A stretch of DNA of 39,675 nt from Cyanobacteria bacterium RI_101 (GCA_016471375.1 WGLZ01000068.1:1-39675), one strand, 5' to 3'. Numbered from the stretch's first letter, positions 26,435 to 35,497 are shown. Program-made: numbers and translations. The notes: a model not told the origin generated them from the sequence alone.

Positions 26435-27646
26435 TTATTTCTTGGGACTCAGAATGAGCAATTGCCGGCGCTGGAGTTGACGGATTTGGTCGAGGTTAAG
26501 CGGCGCTTGGCGACTCAGCGCCGCGACGGTGGCGCCGGGTTGGGCGTCGCAGAGTTGGAGAAACTGGAACTCCTCCGGGGTTAATTCGATAGGAGTATAG
26601 TTGTAGTCAAATAAACTGCGGCTGGGCCAACCCGTCAGACAGGGATGGCGCTCGGCGCCGGCCTGGAGCAAAGCCTCGTCGTCTTCCCAGGTTTCCCGTT
26701 GGTAGGGGGGTTTGGTCAGGAAAAACTCGTAGTGGGTAATTTCCGGGTCTAGGAGTTCAATCAGTCGATACTGAGCTAGGGGAGACAGCGCCGCCGCCCG
26801 TTCCATCAGTAAGGGGGAAGATCCCAACACCCGCTCTAGACGCCAGTAATCGGGGTTAGAAAAGCCGATAAACTCCAGCCCGGAGGCGTCGATCAATTCA
26901 AAAAGCGTGTCAATGTTATAGTCCGTTTCCTGGGGATGGACATACATATCGGCAAAGGACTCGTCCCGGTGATTTTCCAAAGACCAACGCTCCCGCTCCC
27001 GTCGCGCCAGCCGATTGTCAGGCGGCAAAGTGGCGAAAATTTCCCGCCCCACCGCCACGCCGTCCCGGAAGTCCCCCCGGTTTTCCCCCTGAAGCAGGTT
27101 AATCGCTTTTTGAACTAACTGGATTTCCCAGCGCCCCAACTCGGCGTAAACAAAAACATGAAACAGTCCCCCCGGCTTTAATTTCTTGGCCAGCGCTTGA
27201 ATCCCGGCTTGGGGGTCGGGGAGATGGTGGAGAACGCCGACGCAGTTAATATAGTCAAACTCTCCCGGTAACGTCTCGGCTCGCTCTAGGTTTAACGCCT
27301 GCAACGTCACCCCCTCCCGCCAAACCCCGGAACGGTCTAGGCGCTCCCGGGCCACCGTCAGGGCGCCGTCGCTGAGGTCAATGGCGGTAATCTCCGCCTC
27401 CGGGTTCAAGTGGGCCAGATATTCCGTTCCCACCCCCGTCCCGCAACCCGCGTCTAAAATGCGAATCCGTTGGCTCGGCGCCTGGGTTCCTTTGCAAAAG
27501 TTATGGACGGCGCTCCACTGCCAGCGCCAGTTATAGCCCGGCGGCGGCTCCGAGAGGAGCGGTTCCGGGGGAAAAGGATAGGCGTTGTAGAGGGAGCGGA
27601 CGGCTTGATGTTGGGGAGAATCGGCGGCCATGGAGGAGGATAACAT
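26435..27646 (-). CDS. SAM-dependent methyltransferase, class I
   Basis: The start chosen is the ATG at 27646; an extension to 27664 would begin with TTG. The protein of 403 residues has a methyltransferase core: motif I ILDAGCGTGVGTEYL (about 62-76), the acidic strand end AITAIDLSDGAL, and motif FDYINCVGVLHHLPDPQAG. About 170 C-terminal residues form a separate domain (PYQRETWEDDEALLQAG onward, ending with a possible winged-helix region QFLQLCDAQPGATVAALSRQ). The substrate is unknown; a small molecule is likely. Confidence 0.85.
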   Translation of the reverse strand: MLSSSMAADSPQHQAVRSLYNAYPFPPEPLLSEPPPGYNWRWQWSAVHNFCKGTQAPSQRIRILDAGCGTGVGTEYLAHLNPEAEITAIDLSDGALTVARERLDRSGVWREGVTLQALNLERAETLPGEFDYINCVGVLHHLPDPQAGIQALAKKLKPGGLFHVFVYAELGRWEIQLVQKAINLLQGENRGDFRDGVAVGREIFATLPPDNRLARRERERWSLENHRDESFADMYVHPQETDYNIDTLFELIDASGLEFIGFSNPDYWRLERVLGSSPLLMERAAALSPLAQYRLIELLDPEITHYEFFLTKPPYQRETWEDDEALLQAGAERHPCLTGWPSRSLFDYNYTPIELTPEEFQFLQLCDAQPGATVAALSRQAPLNLDQIRQLQRRQLLILSPKK

Positions 27647-27670
27647 TATCTTAAGAATCCTCAATTCTAC

Positions 27671-27819
27671 AGTTTCCGGTTCCCCTCCTTGGAGGGGTTA
27701 GGGGTGGGTTAACGCTCAGGATTAGAACCCGCCCCCCAGCCCCCTCCCGAGAGGGGGAGTGATAGTGTCCTGCTAAAAGAATAACTACGGCTCACTCAAT
27801 CTCTCCAGTTTCCGGTTCC
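27671..27819. repeat. Repeat block flanked by a 13-base direct repeat
   Basis: AGTTTCCGGTTCC occurs at 27671-27683 and again at 27807-27819. Between them are C/G-rich hairpins (CCCCTCCTTGGAGGGG at 27682-27697 and CCCTCCCGAGAGGGGGAG at about 27743-27760). The layout looks like a small non-coding repeat element or remnant, 149 bases including both copies of the repeat, in the gap between the methyltransferase and HdrB-like genes. Confidence 0.6.
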
Positions 27820-27885
27820 TTATCTCAAGAGGGAAAGATTCGATTCCAGTCCTAATATGAAGGGAGTCCTCCTCGTTTTTTCGCC

Positions 27886-28788
27886 ATGACTCCCTCTCTT
27901 CAATACGCCTATTTCCCTGGCTGTGTCGCCCAGGGCGCCTGTCGCGAGCTTCACCTTGCCACCACCACCCTGGCCCAGGCGCTGGGGATTGAACTGGTGG
28001 AGTTGAAAAAAGCGAGCTGTTGCGGCTCCGGCACTTTTAAGGAAACCTCCCAACTGCTGGAGGACACCGTTAACGCCCGCAATATCGCCCTGGCGGAGGA
28101 ATTGAATTTACCCCTCCTGACTCACTGTAGTACCTGTCAGGGGGTGATCGGTCACGCGGACGAGCGCCTGAAGGACGCCCAAAACAACGACCCGGCTTAC
28201 CTAGAGCAGGTGAACGACTACCTGCAAAAAGAAAACTGCTCCCCCTACCGGGGAACCAGCCGGGTCACCCATCTCCTCTGGGCCTTAGTCCAAGATTATG
28301 GTTTAGAAACCCTAGCCCAAAAAATAGTCAAACCTCTAACGGGTCTCAATTGCGCCGCCTTCTACGGCTGTTACCTCCTGCGGGCCCAGGAGCAAATTCC
28401 CGAAGACAATCCCCGCAATCCCCAATCTTTAGAAAATATCTTCCGTTTAGTCGGCGCTAACGCGATTTATTACGACGGTCGCGTCCAATGTTGCGGTTGG
28501 CCCATCTCCAGCTACGGAACCCCCCAATCCTTCCAGATGGCTGGGCGCCATCTCCAGGACGCCGTCGCCGCCGGCGCCGATTGTTTAGTCACCCCCTGTC
28601 CCCTTTGCCATCTGCAACTGGACTCCCGCCAGCCGGAAATTAGCCGGGCTTTAGGGATTGAGCTGGCTCTGCCGGTGCTCCATCTGCCCCAACTGGTGGC
28701 CCTGGCGCTGGACATCGAGCCGGAGGCTGTGGGGTTGGATCGCCATGTGACCCCGGTGGATCGAGTTTTAGAAAAACTGGGGCTTTAA
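27886..28788 (+). CDS. HdrB-like heterodisulfide reductase subunit (CCG domain protein)
   Basis: The 300-residue protein carries two complete CCG (CX31-38CCX33-34CXXC-type) motifs. The first runs from [11 protein letters not shown] through [10 protein letters not shown] to THCSTCQG; the second from [10 protein letters not shown] through VQCCGWPIS to TPCPLCHLQ. These bind unusual FeS clusters in heterodisulfide reductase B and related succinate dehydrogenase-like subunits. No HdrA or HdrC partner is nearby, so the electron partner is unknown. The stop overlaps that of rsmH by 4 bases. Confidence 0.9.
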   Translation: MTPSLQYAYFPGCVAQGACRELHLATTTLAQALGIELVELKKASCCGSGTFKETSQLLEDTVNARNIALAEELNLPLLTHCSTCQGVIGHADERLKDAQNNDPAYLEQVNDYLQKENCSPYRGTSRVTHLLWALVQDYGLETLAQKIVKPLTGLNCAAFYGCYLLRAQEQIPEDNPRNPQSLENIFRLVGANAIYYDGRVQCCGWPISSYGTPQSFQMAGRHLQDAVAAGADCLVTPCPLCHLQLDSRQPEISRALGIELALPVLHLPQLVALALDIEPEAVGLDRHVTPVDRVLEKLGL

Positions 28789-29672
28789 GGCAAACGCTCC
28801 GCCCAGCGCAGTTTAGCGGAGCGGGCCCGGGGATTGGCGGCTAATTCCTCGGCGCCGGCGAGGATCGGTTTTTTGGTGAGAACTTTAAGCTGGGGATGTT
28901 CCCGGAAGCGATGTTTAACTAATCGGTCTTCGAGACTATGAAAACTAATAATCCCAATGCGTCCGCCGGGTTGGAGCCAATGGGGCGCCTGCTCTAAAAA
29001 GCGGGTCAAGGAACCCAATTCGTCGTTCACAGCGATGCGGAGCGCCTGAAAAACGCGGGTGGCGGGATGGATGCGACCGTAGCGGTACTTGGGGGGGACG
29101 GCGCCGGCGACGACGTCGGCCAACTCCGCGGTGGTTTGCAACGGTCGGCGCTCCACAATCCGGCGGGCCAGGCGCCGGGAGAGGCGCTCTTCGCCGTACT
29201 CCCAGAAAATCCGGGCTAGATCCGCTTCGCTGTCATGGTTAACAATCTCCGCCGCCGTCAGCGCCTGCCGGGGGTCCATCCGCATATCTAGCGGCGCCGA
29301 ATGACGAAAACTAAAGCCCCGCTCCGGTTGGTCGAGTTGGGGGGAACTCACCCCCAAATCGGCGATAATTCCGGCTAAACTCTGGGGAGTCCCCGGAAAA
29401 TCGGCAAAGTTGCCCCCCCAAAACTGGATCCGCTCCAAAAACGGCGCTAGACGTTCCCGGGCCGCGGCCAGCGCCTGGGGATCCCGATCCACCAGAATCA
29501 GCTTAATCTCGGGATTGGCGCTCAGCAGAGCTAAACTATGACCCCCGCCCCCCGCCGTAGCGTCTAGGTAGGTTCCCCCAGATTCTAGGCACAGTCCCGC
29601 CGCCATTTCGGCGCCGAGGACAGAAAGATGGGCAAAGGGCGCCGTCTCGGCGCTGTCAAGGGGAAAATTCAT
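28785..29672 (-). CDS. rsmH: 16S rRNA (cytosine-1402-N4)-methyltransferase
   Basis: The start at 29672 ([20 protein letters not shown]) is preferred because family members begin near the FAHLSVL segment; an upstream ATG at 29768 would add 32 residues of unlike sequence. The 295-residue protein has the SAM site [14 protein letters not shown], the insert [16 protein letters not shown], and [18 protein letters not shown] and [13 protein letters not shown]. It methylates C1402 in the 30S decoding centre. It is convergent with the HdrB-like gene, with stops overlapping by 4 bases. Confidence 0.95.
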   Translation of the reverse strand: MNFPLDSAETAPFAHLSVLGAEMAAGLCLESGGTYLDATAGGGGHSLALLSANPEIKLILVDRDPQALAAARERLAPFLERIQFWGGNFADFPGTPQSLAGIIADLGVSSPQLDQPERGFSFRHSAPLDMRMDPRQALTAAEIVNHDSEADLARIFWEYGEERLSRRLARRIVERRPLQTTAELADVVAGAVPPKYRYGRIHPATRVFQALRIAVNDELGSLTRFLEQAPHWLQPGGRIGIISFHSLEDRLVKHRFREHPQLKVLTKKPILAGAEELAANPRARSAKLRWAERLP

Positions 29673-29830
29673 CGAGGAACAAAAGCGGTTAACGGCTATT
29701 CTAGGAGGGGGGATCAAGGCTCCGGCCCCTGACGACGACAGGAACTTATAGCCCCTAAAATAATTCAAACACTGTTAAGAGACCTTTACCCAGATTTCGC
29801 CAGCTTACCACCCCGAGCGACCAGACGTGC

Positions 29831-30316
29831 ATGATTACTTGCTCCCGTCCCTTTCACGACTTGAACCGAGTTCTGAGTCGGTTTTTTTTAGTCAATTCCC
29901 TGGCGCTTCTGGGGATTTGCGGCGGGCTTATCCCACAAGCGAGTCTCCGTCCCCCCGCTCTTTTCTTCAGTCATTTCGCCTATTCCCAAAGTTTTTCCGA
30001 CACCCAAATTAAGCAATACGCCCAAGCCGTCGTCGCCATCGAAGCCTCAAGAAAAATAACCTACGATAAGCTCCAAAGTGTTTTAGGGAAAGCGCCGCCT
30101 CCCATTATTTGCAATCAAAAAGACAGCTTCCGCGGGCTATCCCGAGAGGCTCGAACCCTAGCGGTCAATTTTTGCAACGAATCTAAAAGAATCGCCGAGC
30201 AGAGCGGCTTAACGTCTCAGGTGTTTAACGCTATTACCCAGGCGGCTCGTCAGGACGCCAATCTTAAAAAACAAATTCAACGGGCGATTTTAAGACTTAA
30301 ACCTAACGACAAATAA
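29831..30316 (+). CDS. DUF4168-family exported protein
   Basis: The 161-residue protein has a basic N-terminus and a hydrophobic segment (about residues 18-37), then SQSFSDTQIKQYAQAVVAIE, which matches the start of the DUF4168 domain, and an end region VFNAITQAARQDANLKKQIQ typical of the family. An insert with two Cys (IICNQKD, VNFCNES) may form a disulfide. Function is unknown; it probably acts outside the cytoplasm. The ATG at 29831 was preferred over a GTG at 29827 in another frame. Confidence 0.75.
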   Translation: MITCSRPFHDLNRVLSRFFLVNSLALLGICGGLIPQASLRPPALFFSHFAYSQSFSDTQIKQYAQAVVAIEASRKITYDKLQSVLGKAPPPIICNQKDSFRGLSREARTLAVNFCNESKRIAEQSGLTSQVFNAITQAARQDANLKKQIQRAILRLKPNDK

Positions 30317-30379
30317 GATTTCAGATAAACAATTAACTCCTGTGAAGACGCTTGAAAAATCCCTAGCTCTCTGGGTAAA

Positions 30380-30421
30380 TCCCCCTAAATCCCCCTTTCC
30401 AAGGGGGGCTAGGGAGGATTA
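30380..30421. repeat. Single C5/G6 palindromic repeat unit
   Basis: AAATCCCCCTTTCCAAGGGGGG followed by CTAGGGAGGATT is a single copy of the repeat type seen at 636-850 and 20.85-21.0 kb, in the gap between the DUF4168 and ruvX genes. It could also form a hairpin that ends transcription from upstream, but no T run follows. Confidence 0.65.
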
Positions 30422-30484
30422 AATCGGGGAGTTGGCCGCTTGTAAACAACTTCTGGTTTTAAGTTAAAGACGGAGAGGGAAAAA

Positions 30485-30931
30485 ATGGAAAGGGTCAAAG
30501 CTCTAGGTTTAGACGTGGGTCGGCGCCGGATTGGCGTGGCGGGATGCGACCAAACGGGGTTAATCGCCGCGGGGATTACCACCCGAGTCCGAGGCGGTTT
30601 TGAGGACGACGCGGCTTTTTTTCGGCGCCTAGTATCGGAACGAGAGATTGAGATCCTCGTGGTGGGTCTGCCCTATTGCCTAGACGGAAGCCTCGGCGCC
30701 CAAGCGCAACAGGTGCAAAAATTTAGCCGTCGCCTCGGTGAGGCGCTTCAACTGCCGGTGGACTACGTGGACGAGCGCCTGACGTCGGTGGAAGCCGAAC
30801 ATCAACTCAAGGCCCAAAAACGCTTCTCCACCTATAACAAAGGTCTCATCGACCAACAGGCCGCCCAGATCATTCTCCAGCAATGGCTCGACCAACGGCG
30901 CCGGCAGAAGGAAAAACTAATGTTAAGATAG
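30485..30931 (+). CDS. ruvX: Holliday junction resolvase-like / pre-16S rRNA nuclease
   Basis: The 148-residue protein belongs to the YqgF/RuvX RNase H-fold family: LGLDVGRRRIGVA (first catalytic Asp about residue 9), VVGLPYCLDGSLGAQAQQV and DERLTSVEAE. The family trims pre-16S rRNA and may also act on DNA junctions. Start ATG at 30485 follows a GGAG. The length is as expected. It is followed by the repeat protein gene after 40 bases. Confidence 0.93.
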   Translation: MERVKALGLDVGRRRIGVAGCDQTGLIAAGITTRVRGGFEDDAAFFRRLVSEREIEILVVGLPYCLDGSLGAQAQQVQKFSRRLGEALQLPVDYVDERLTSVEAEHQLKAQKRFSTYNKGLIDQQAAQIILQQWLDQRRRQKEKLMLR

Positions 30932-30971
30932 GTCACAAATTATCCTCGGTGTGAGTATTTCTTCCTAAACC

Positions 30972-32921
30972 ATGAGCATCCAGCCCCCCCAACTGGCGTC
31001 CGTCAAGGCGCTCAGACCCCTGAAAAGCAAGGCCCAGGGTCTGGGTCAGAGAGTTTGGCTTTCCCTCCGGGAGCGAGCCGAACGCTATCCCCTACAATTT
31101 TGGGCGGTGGTCTTAATTCTGGCGTCCACCGGGGTGGGTTTTGGCGCGACGACGTTACTACTGAAACTGCCCAAGAGTCCCCAGTGCTCCCGTATGTTTT
31201 GGCCCGTGGCTTCGGCGTCCATGCGGCTCTACTGCGCTCAGTTGGCGGCGGAGGAGAAAACCGTGGACAGTCTTTTGCAAGCCATTAAACTGGTGGCCGG
31301 TCTTTCGCCGTCCCATCCCCTCTACGCCGAGGCCAATCGCAAAATTGAGGACTGGGCCGAAGATATTTTAGATCTAGCGGAGGAAACCTACCAGGAAGGC
31401 AAACTCCAGGACGCCATCGCTATCGCCCGCAGGATTCCCGACCATGTGGAAGCCTACAAAGTGGTGGAAGAACGCATCGCCCAATGGCAAGAAACCTGGG
31501 CCAAGGGGGAAGAAATTTACGCCGAAGTGGAAGCGGATCTGCGGAAAACCCGCTGGAACGACGCCTTCCGCAACGCGGTGCGCCTGCTGAATTTAGATAA
31601 CCGCTATTGGGAAACCGTCAAATACGACGAAGCCATTAAAAATATTCAAATCGCCCAGGAAGAAAGCGCCAAATTGAACACCGCCTTTCGCATTCTTCGC
31701 CGGGGCGGTCTGGATAACTGGCTCAAGGCCATTGAAGAAGGCCAGAAAATTCCCAAACAGAGCTACGCCTACGAGGAAGCCCAAAATTTAATTAGCCAAG
31801 CCAAGGAAAAATTAACGGGCTACGTTAACGACCTCATCGACGACCGGGATTGGCAGACCTTAAACACAGTGGTTTCCCGCCTGCCGGAGGGCGTCTTCGG
31901 CGCCGAAGACGCGAACGATTGGCAATTGCTGGCCACCGCGGGGAGCGAGGCCCAACTGGGAAGTTTAGAGGGGATTCAAACCGCCATCTCCTCTCTGGAG
32001 CGCTTCACGGATCAGACCCGCCCCCACTATGAATTAGCCCAAACCCTACTCCAGGGCTGGCGCTCCGAGGAAACGGCGCTGAGCCAACTGGCTAAAGCTC
32101 GGGACACCGCCGCCTCCGGCAATATTGGCGACCTCAACAGCGCCATCGCCCAAGCCCAACAAATCGCGCCCGATAACCCCCGCTATCAAGACGCCCGCCG
32201 GGATATCGCCAACTGGACCAAACAGGTGCAGATTAGCGAAGACCGTCCTCTCCTCAGCCGCGCAAGGGAAATGGCCGCCTCCGGCGCCGTGGGGGATTTA
32301 GAGCAAGCCATTCAGCAAGCCAAGGCCATCGGCGAAAATCGGGCCCTGTACAACGAAGCCCGCCAGGAAATTCAGGAATGGCGTTCCCTGGTGCAAAAAC
32401 AAGAAGACCAGCCCATTCTGGACCAAGCCCAGGCGCTGGCCAATAGCCAAAACTACAGCGCCGCCATCAGCGCCGCCCAACAGATTCAGAGCGGTCGGGC
32501 CCTATCCCGGGAAGCTCAGCGAAAAATCCGGGGCTGGCGTCAGGAAATCCAATCTCAAAAGAACCTCCAACAAGCCTACGCCCTGGCCGCCAGCCGCGGC
32601 GCCGACGCCCTCAGCCAAGCGATTAGCCTAGTGCGACAGATTCCCTACGACACGGAGGCGGGTTCCCAGCGGATTCAGGCGCTTAATTCCTGGAGCTATC
32701 AACTTCTCTCCATCGCCCAGGAAAAAGCCAGTATTTCCGCCTTTTCTGAAGCCATTCGTTTAGCCCGTCTGATCCCTCGGGAAAGCGCCGCCTACAGCGC
32801 CGCCCAGGATTTAGTCCAGGAGTGGCGGGCCTTGATGGAGCCGGCGCCCCAGGTCGCTCCCGACGCCTCGGCGCCCCTGGCCCCGGAAACGGGCTATGAA
32901 CCGGAGCCGACCCTACCCTAG
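30972..32921 (+). CDS. Membrane-anchored helical repeat protein, function unknown
   Basis: The 649-residue protein has one membrane helix (residues 43-64, FWAVVLILASTGVGFGATTLLL) after a basic N-terminus; the rest is long alpha-helical repeats. Similar units recur about every 65-75 residues: SGNIGDLNSAIAQAQQIAPD, SGAVGDLEQAIQQAKAIGEN, SQNYSAAISAAQQIQSG, each followed by a PRYQDARRDIANW or xxEARQEIQEW segment. They read like TPR-like helix pairs. The C-terminus is Pro-rich. The LapA-like gene follows 12 bases on. It probably forms a membrane-linked scaffold; I do not recognise a named function. Confidence 0.8.
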   Translation: MSIQPPQLASVKALRPLKSKAQGLGQRVWLSLRERAERYPLQFWAVVLILASTGVGFGATTLLLKLPKSPQCSRMFWPVASASMRLYCAQLAAEEKTVDSLLQAIKLVAGLSPSHPLYAEANRKIEDWAEDILDLAEETYQEGKLQDAIAIARRIPDHVEAYKVVEERIAQWQETWAKGEEIYAEVEADLRKTRWNDAFRNAVRLLNLDNRYWETVKYDEAIKNIQIAQEESAKLNTAFRILRRGGLDNWLKAIEEGQKIPKQSYAYEEAQNLISQAKEKLTGYVNDLIDDRDWQTLNTVVSRLPEGVFGAEDANDWQLLATAGSEAQLGSLEGIQTAISSLERFTDQTRPHYELAQTLLQGWRSEETALSQLAKARDTAASGNIGDLNSAIAQAQQIAPDNPRYQDARRDIANWTKQVQISEDRPLLSRAREMAASGAVGDLEQAIQQAKAIGENRALYNEARQEIQEWRSLVQKQEDQPILDQAQALANSQNYSAAISAAQQIQSGRALSREAQRKIRGWRQEIQSQKNLQQAYALAASRGADALSQAISLVRQIPYDTEAGSQRIQALNSWSYQLLSIAQEKASISAFSEAIRLARLIPRESAAYSAAQDLVQEWRALMEPAPQVAPDASAPLAPETGYEPEPTLP

Positions 32922-32933
32922 GAGACTCGACCC

Positions 32934-33185
32934 ATGGGGCTATTAACGCGATTTTTCGCCGCCTGGCTCTTGGCCGGAACCTTCAGCGCCGTGGCCATCT
33001 TGGCGGCCCAAAATGTGACGGCGGTTTCCCTACGGTTTTTAGTGTTTTCCTCCGTTCAAATGCCGGTGGGGATTCTCCTCAGCTTCGCCCTGGGGGGCGG
33101 TTTCATTGTCGGTAGTCTTCTGCCGGTCTTTTTCCGACCCCGGCGTCGGCGCTCTCCGGCGCTGGAGGAGGAGGTTGATTTTTAG
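32934..33185 (+). CDS. LapA/DUF1049-family small membrane protein
   Basis: The 83-residue protein has two membrane helices (about residues 6-26 and 42-64) separated by the pattern AQNVTAVSLRFLVFSSVQMPVG, typical of the LapA/DUF1049 domain, then a basic RPRRRRS and an acidic tail. These proteins sit in the inner membrane and are linked to lipopolysaccharide or envelope assembly in proteobacteria. It follows the repeat protein by 12 bases, so the two are likely one transcript. Confidence 0.75.
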   Translation: MGLLTRFFAAWLLAGTFSAVAILAAQNVTAVSLRFLVFSSVQMPVGILLSFALGGGFIVGSLLPVFFRPRRRRSPALEEEVDF

Positions 33186-33254
33186 CTGGGAGCATCTCAC
33201 TTTTGTAATTTGGACGGGCAGGATGCCCATCTCACAGAAAAATAGGTGAGCTAA

Positions 33255-33323
33255 ACCATTGAAAGCGCCGCAACCGCTTGGATCAACCAACAACTAGAAA
33301 CCTTGGGGGTGAACCTCTCATGA
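33255..33323 (+). pseudogene. Possible C-terminal remnant of a lost ORF upstream of Uma2
   Basis: After a TAA the frame reads TIESAATAWINQQLETLGVNLS and stops at a TGA overlapping the Uma2 ATG (TCATGA). The sequence has good codon choice and looks like a protein C-terminus with the typical overlap of a coupled upstream gene, but no start codon or further coding upstream is seen; the preceding bases hold GGGCAGGATGCCC, a repeat-like palindrome. It is short enough to be chance. Confidence 0.3.
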
Positions 33324-33901
33324 TCACGCAAGCCGAAGAAATTAAACGCTACACCCCAGAGGAGTATCTTGATTTTGAGATAAATTCAGAAATAAGACAT
33401 GAGTATCTTAACGGAGAAATTATTCCCATGACTGGCGGCACCCCTGAACACAATGAAATTGCCAGTATCTTAAACGCCGCCCTGAGAATGAGCCTCAAAG
33501 GTCAACCCTACAGTATTTTTATCGCCGATCAGCGCCTCTGGATTCCGGCTTTAAACCTTTACACCTATCCCGACGTCATGGTGGCGCCGCGGCCCCTCCA
33601 ACGACAACTCGGAAGAACCGACACCATTACCAACCCCGTGATGATTGCCGAAGTCCTCTCCAAATCAACCAAAAATTACGACCGGGATGAAAAGTTTGCC
33701 GCCTATCGCGCCATTCCCACCTTCCAAGAATATCTCTTGATCGATCAATACACTCCCCATATTGAGCAATATGCCAAAACCGACCGCAGCCAATGGCTCT
33801 TTACCGAATATGACGACTTGGACGCCGCAGTCTCCCTCGCCTCGATTCCCTGTCAAATCCCCCTAGGAGACCTCTATTCCGCCCTAGAATTTGAACCATA
33901 A
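33320..33901 (+). CDS. Uma2-family (DUF820) nuclease-like protein
   Basis: The start at 33320 (MITQAEEIKRYTPEEYLDFE) is preferred over an upstream TTG. The 193-residue protein has the cyanobacterial Uma2 domain, a restriction-endonuclease-like fold: Y-T-P-E-E-Y-L, RHEYLNGEI and Glu near the start, TYPDVMVAP with the conserved PD, then a Glu (MIAEVLSKSTKNYDRDEKF) and the YLLIDQ segment. These genes are multi-copy in cyanobacteria; biological role is unclear. It may be mobile or part of a small cassette. Confidence 0.85.
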   Translation: MITQAEEIKRYTPEEYLDFEINSEIRHEYLNGEIIPMTGGTPEHNEIASILNAALRMSLKGQPYSIFIADQRLWIPALNLYTYPDVMVAPRPLQRQLGRTDTITNPVMIAEVLSKSTKNYDRDEKFAAYRAIPTFQEYLLIDQYTPHIEQYAKTDRSQWLFTEYDDLDAAVSLASIPCQIPLGDLYSALEFEP

Positions 33902-33947
33902 GCTTCAGCTTTTGACTTTTATAGAGTATTGCCAAAACGCGGATCGA

Positions 33948-33969
33948 GGGCTGAGCGTAGTCGAAGCCC
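33948..33969. repeat. GGGCTGAGCGTAGTCGAAGCCC palindrome-type repeat
   Basis: GGGCTGAGCG and the partly complementary CGAAGCCC form an imperfect inverted repeat. The family pattern (GCTGAGCG-N-GTCGAAG) recurs at 37202-37217 and 37303-37324, so it is a dispersed short repeat of intergenic DNA. Confidence 0.6.
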
Positions 33970-34036
33970 GACGGTTTAAACGATACTTCGCTCTCAATCC
34001 ATCGAATGATGCCCTAACCTCAATTCTTTAACTCTC

Positions 34037-34462
34037 ATGCGAGTCCAACTACGAGCGGCGAAAATTCCCTGGCTAGGGGTTTGGGCGATCCATCCCTGGT
34101 ATGTGATTTTAGCTCCCCAATCGGCGCCGGAACGGTGGGAAATTTGGCAGCGCCGGGGTCTGCGGCAGGAAAGTTGGGGACATTTGTATAAAAATCTTCT
34201 GCCCTGGGAAGCGGGGGTAGGCAACGGCCCGAGCTGGCTTTTGGAGGAATGGAGCGGAGACCGGGCCGAGGCCTTAATCCAGATTCTCCACAACAGCCCC
34301 CAGAGCTATCCCTACCGGGACTTATACCGTTACGTTCCCGGCCCCAATAGCAACACCTACGCCCGCTGGATTTTAACTCAAGCCCAACTGCCCCCCTGTT
34401 TAGACTGGCGGGCCATCGGCCAGAATTTTGCCCGAGGAAAAAGCCCCTTGCCGCTAAAATAA
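34037..34462 (+). CDS. DUF3750-like protein
   Basis: The 141-residue protein resembles the DUF3750 family: an N-terminal VQLRAA..PWLGVWAIHPWYV strand pair, RWEIWQRRG, WGHLYKNLL, and a C-terminal YPYRDLYRYVPGPNSNTYARW block. The conserved His and the PGPNSN motif suggest an enzyme, but the activity is not known to me. It has no signal peptide. Confidence 0.7.
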   Translation: MRVQLRAAKIPWLGVWAIHPWYVILAPQSAPERWEIWQRRGLRQESWGHLYKNLLPWEAGVGNGPSWLLEEWSGDRAEALIQILHNSPQSYPYRDLYRYVPGPNSNTYARWILTQAQLPPCLDWRAIGQNFARGKSPLPLK

Positions 34463-34489
34463 ACGGAGCCAGCCCTTTAAGTAGTCCTT

Positions 34490-35497
34490 GTGAACTCTAT
34501 TAACTCTGTGGTCACCGCTTCTCTTTCCTCTCCGCCGACTTCCGATTTAAAGCCTTACCGGCTAGCGGTGATTGTGCCCTGTTATAACGAGGCGCTGACC
34601 ATTGCCCAAGTCGTTCAGGGTTTTCAGTCCGCTCTGCCCAGCGCCGCGATTTACGTCTATGACAATCGCTCCAGCGACGGCACGGCCCAAGTCGCTCGGG
34701 ATGCCGGCGCCGAGGTGCGCTACGAAGGACGGCCCGGCAAAGGGGCGGTGGTGCGGCGGATGTTCGCCGATATCGAGGCGGATATTTATTTACTAGTTGA
34801 CGGCGATAACACCTATGAAGCCGAGGCGGCGCCGCGATTAATTCACCGGTTATTGCAAGAACAATTGGATATGGTGGTGGGCGCCCGGCGCTCTCCCAAA
34901 AAAGACCGGGAAGCCTACCGTCTGGGACACCGGAGCGGCAATCTATTTTTAACCACGGTAGTCAAGTTTTTATTTAACGCCCAACTAGACGATATGCTCT
35001 CGGGTTATCGGGTCTTTTCCCGACGCTTTGTCAAGTCTTTTCCGGCGCTGTCCCAGGGCTTTGAAATCGAAACGGAATTAACCGTCCATACCCTAGAGTT
35101 AAATATTCCCTTCGCCGAAGAACCGATCCTCTACGGCGCTCGGCCGCCGGGGTCGGAAAGTAAATTGCAGACCTTTCGGGACGGCTGGCGGGTGCTGGGG
35201 ACGGCGCTGTTGTTGTTTAAAGAAATTCGTCCCTTTTTATTTTTTTCCTGCCTCTTTATCGGTTTTGCGCTAGCGGCGCTGGTTCTCTGTTTGCCCCTAG
35301 TGAAAACCTATCTGGACACCGGATTAGTGCCCCGGTTTCCGACCTTAATTTTAGCGGTTTCTCTGATGTTAGTTGCTTTTACCAGCTTGACCTGCGGCTT
35401 GATTTTAGATTCCGTGGCTCGGGGGCGCCGGGAACTGAAAAGGATGGCTTATTTGGCCTATCCCTCGGCGCCGACGCCTCAAAAGAGCAAACAATAG
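34490..35497 (+). CDS. Glycosyltransferase family 2, membrane-linked
   Basis: The start is a GTG at 34490 (no ATG is available before the catalytic domain). The 335-residue protein has a GT2 domain: LAVIVPCYNEALTI (about 27-40), IYVYDNRSSDGT, LVDGDNTY (metal-binding D-x-D region about 103-110) and DDMLSGYRVFSRRFVKSFPALSQG, typical of dolichol/polyprenyl-phosphate sugar synthases. Two membrane helices follow (about 246-268 and 281-305). It likely makes a lipid-linked sugar at the inner membrane. Its 3' end overlaps the convergent gene by 19 bases. Confidence 0.88.
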   Translation: MNSINSVVTASLSSPPTSDLKPYRLAVIVPCYNEALTIAQVVQGFQSALPSAAIYVYDNRSSDGTAQVARDAGAEVRYEGRPGKGAVVRRMFADIEADIYLLVDGDNTYEAEAAPRLIHRLLQEQLDMVVGARRSPKKDREAYRLGHRSGNLFLTTVVKFLFNAQLDDMLSGYRVFSRRFVKSFPALSQGFEIETELTVHTLELNIPFAEEPILYGARPPGSESKLQTFRDGWRVLGTALLLFKEIRPFLFFSCLFIGFALAALVLCLPLVKTYLDTGLVPRFPTLILAVSLMLVAFTSLTCGLILDSVARGRRELKRMAYLAYPSAPTPQKSKQ

